Shown: in pieces, positions 23,974 through 24,189 of the stretch
Numbering within the stretch: position 1 is the stretch's first letter
Layout of the letters: every line of letters begins with the position of its first letter
DNA from: DATFXF01 sp035258565
Lineage (GTDB): Bacteria > Acidobacteriota > Terriglobia > Acidiferrales > UBA7541
Assembly (NCBI GenBank): GCA_035258565.1
Contig: DATFXF010000356.1
Span: forward strand, 1 to 24,189
Reading direction: 5' to 3'
Length of the DNA: 24,189 nt
Position numbers and translations under genes: made by a program
The notes under the pieces: model-generated
What the model was told of the DNA's origin: nothing
Seen by the model: only the letters and a program-made list of their open reading frames with translations
Databases searched by the model: none

Positions 23974-24051
23974 ACCCTATGCGCCAGTGATGTGTGGCCA
24001 TCCATATCTTCGCACCCGGTGCCCCCCCCCGATCTGTGATCACGCAGAAGT

Positions 24052-24189
24052 TCAGCCTTGAGCCGCTCCCGGTGCAGACCGCGTGGCCTCGCGGAAGCTG
24101 GCCAGTGCCTGGGTCTCGTCTTCAAATGTCGGGATCACCTCGACCAAGCGCGTCACATCCAGCACCATTCTCACCTGACCGCGTGGGTG
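24052..24189 (-). CDS. STAS-domain protein, 3' end only
   Basis: The minus-strand frame entering from the window edge codes 45 residues ending at the TGA at 24054-24052. The piece GQVRMVLDVTRLVEVIPTFE followed by DETQALASF fits the last strand and helix of a STAS domain, as in anti-sigma factor antagonists (LxxxVxxLLxITxLxxVFxxFxdEexAlxSF). The tail SAPGAAQG is disordered-looking. The phosphorylatable Ser and the rest of the domain lie outside the window, so activity cannot be judged. A run of nine C at 24022-24030 follows the gene on its 3' side. Confidence 0.6.
   Translation of the reverse strand, partial: HPRGQVRMVLDVTRLVEVIPTFEDETQALASFREATRSAPGAAQG

Overview
The window reads as a GC-rich bacterial chromosome segment, most likely from the Acidobacteriota. 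This is inferred from the gene content: a PilZ/coiled-coil protein, C-terminal tails typical of acidobacterial TPR proteins, a CHRD tail, and the tig-clpP-clpX-lon order. No rRNA or phylogenetic marker tree was available to confirm it. Most of the window is ordinary core chromosome. I found no CRISPR array, transposase, integrase or phage module.

Layout. (1) 46-4579, plus strand: mutL, cmk and an exported DUF885 metallohydrolase, closely spaced and probably co-transcribed. (2) 4604-11823, minus strand: a protein quality-control block in transcription order tig, clpP, clpX, lon, followed by rho. Its 3' end converges on the DUF885 gene. (3) 11824-12426: non-coding DNA holding a frameshifted C-terminal remnant of an MFS transporter. 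(4) 12427-14080, minus strand: a fumarylacetoacetate hydrolase-family enzyme, tRNA-Leu(UAG) and a tandem-ACT protein, with readable promoter elements. (5) 14400-18340: lineage-specific genes. These are a PilZ plus long coiled-coil protein, a divergent exported protein of unknown function, a glycine-zipper exported protein and a coiled-coil lipoprotein, the last two separated by a perfect 13-bp inverted repeat. (6) 18370-21826: an MFS transporter, a zinc-ribbon/DUF4870 membrane protein, a small DUF4282 membrane protein and a DHH phosphoesterase. (7) 21866-23350, minus strand: a membrane-anchored alkaline-phosphatase-superfamily protein with a calcium-loop-like insert. (8) 23351-24189: a gene-poor tail holding the 3' ends of at least three lost genes (one CHRD, two TPR-type) and the 3' end of a STAS-domain gene that runs off the window.

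Functionally, the quality-control block covers nascent-chain folding (Tig), ATP-dependent proteolysis (ClpXP, Lon) and transcription termination (Rho). The regions most worth a second look are the 14.4-18.3 kb envelope/signalling cluster and the two decayed intergenic regions. I did not see convincing evidence of a wholly new system. The PilZ/coiled-coil protein with a non-canonical CHGC motif, beside three small exported proteins, is the best candidate for undescribed biology.
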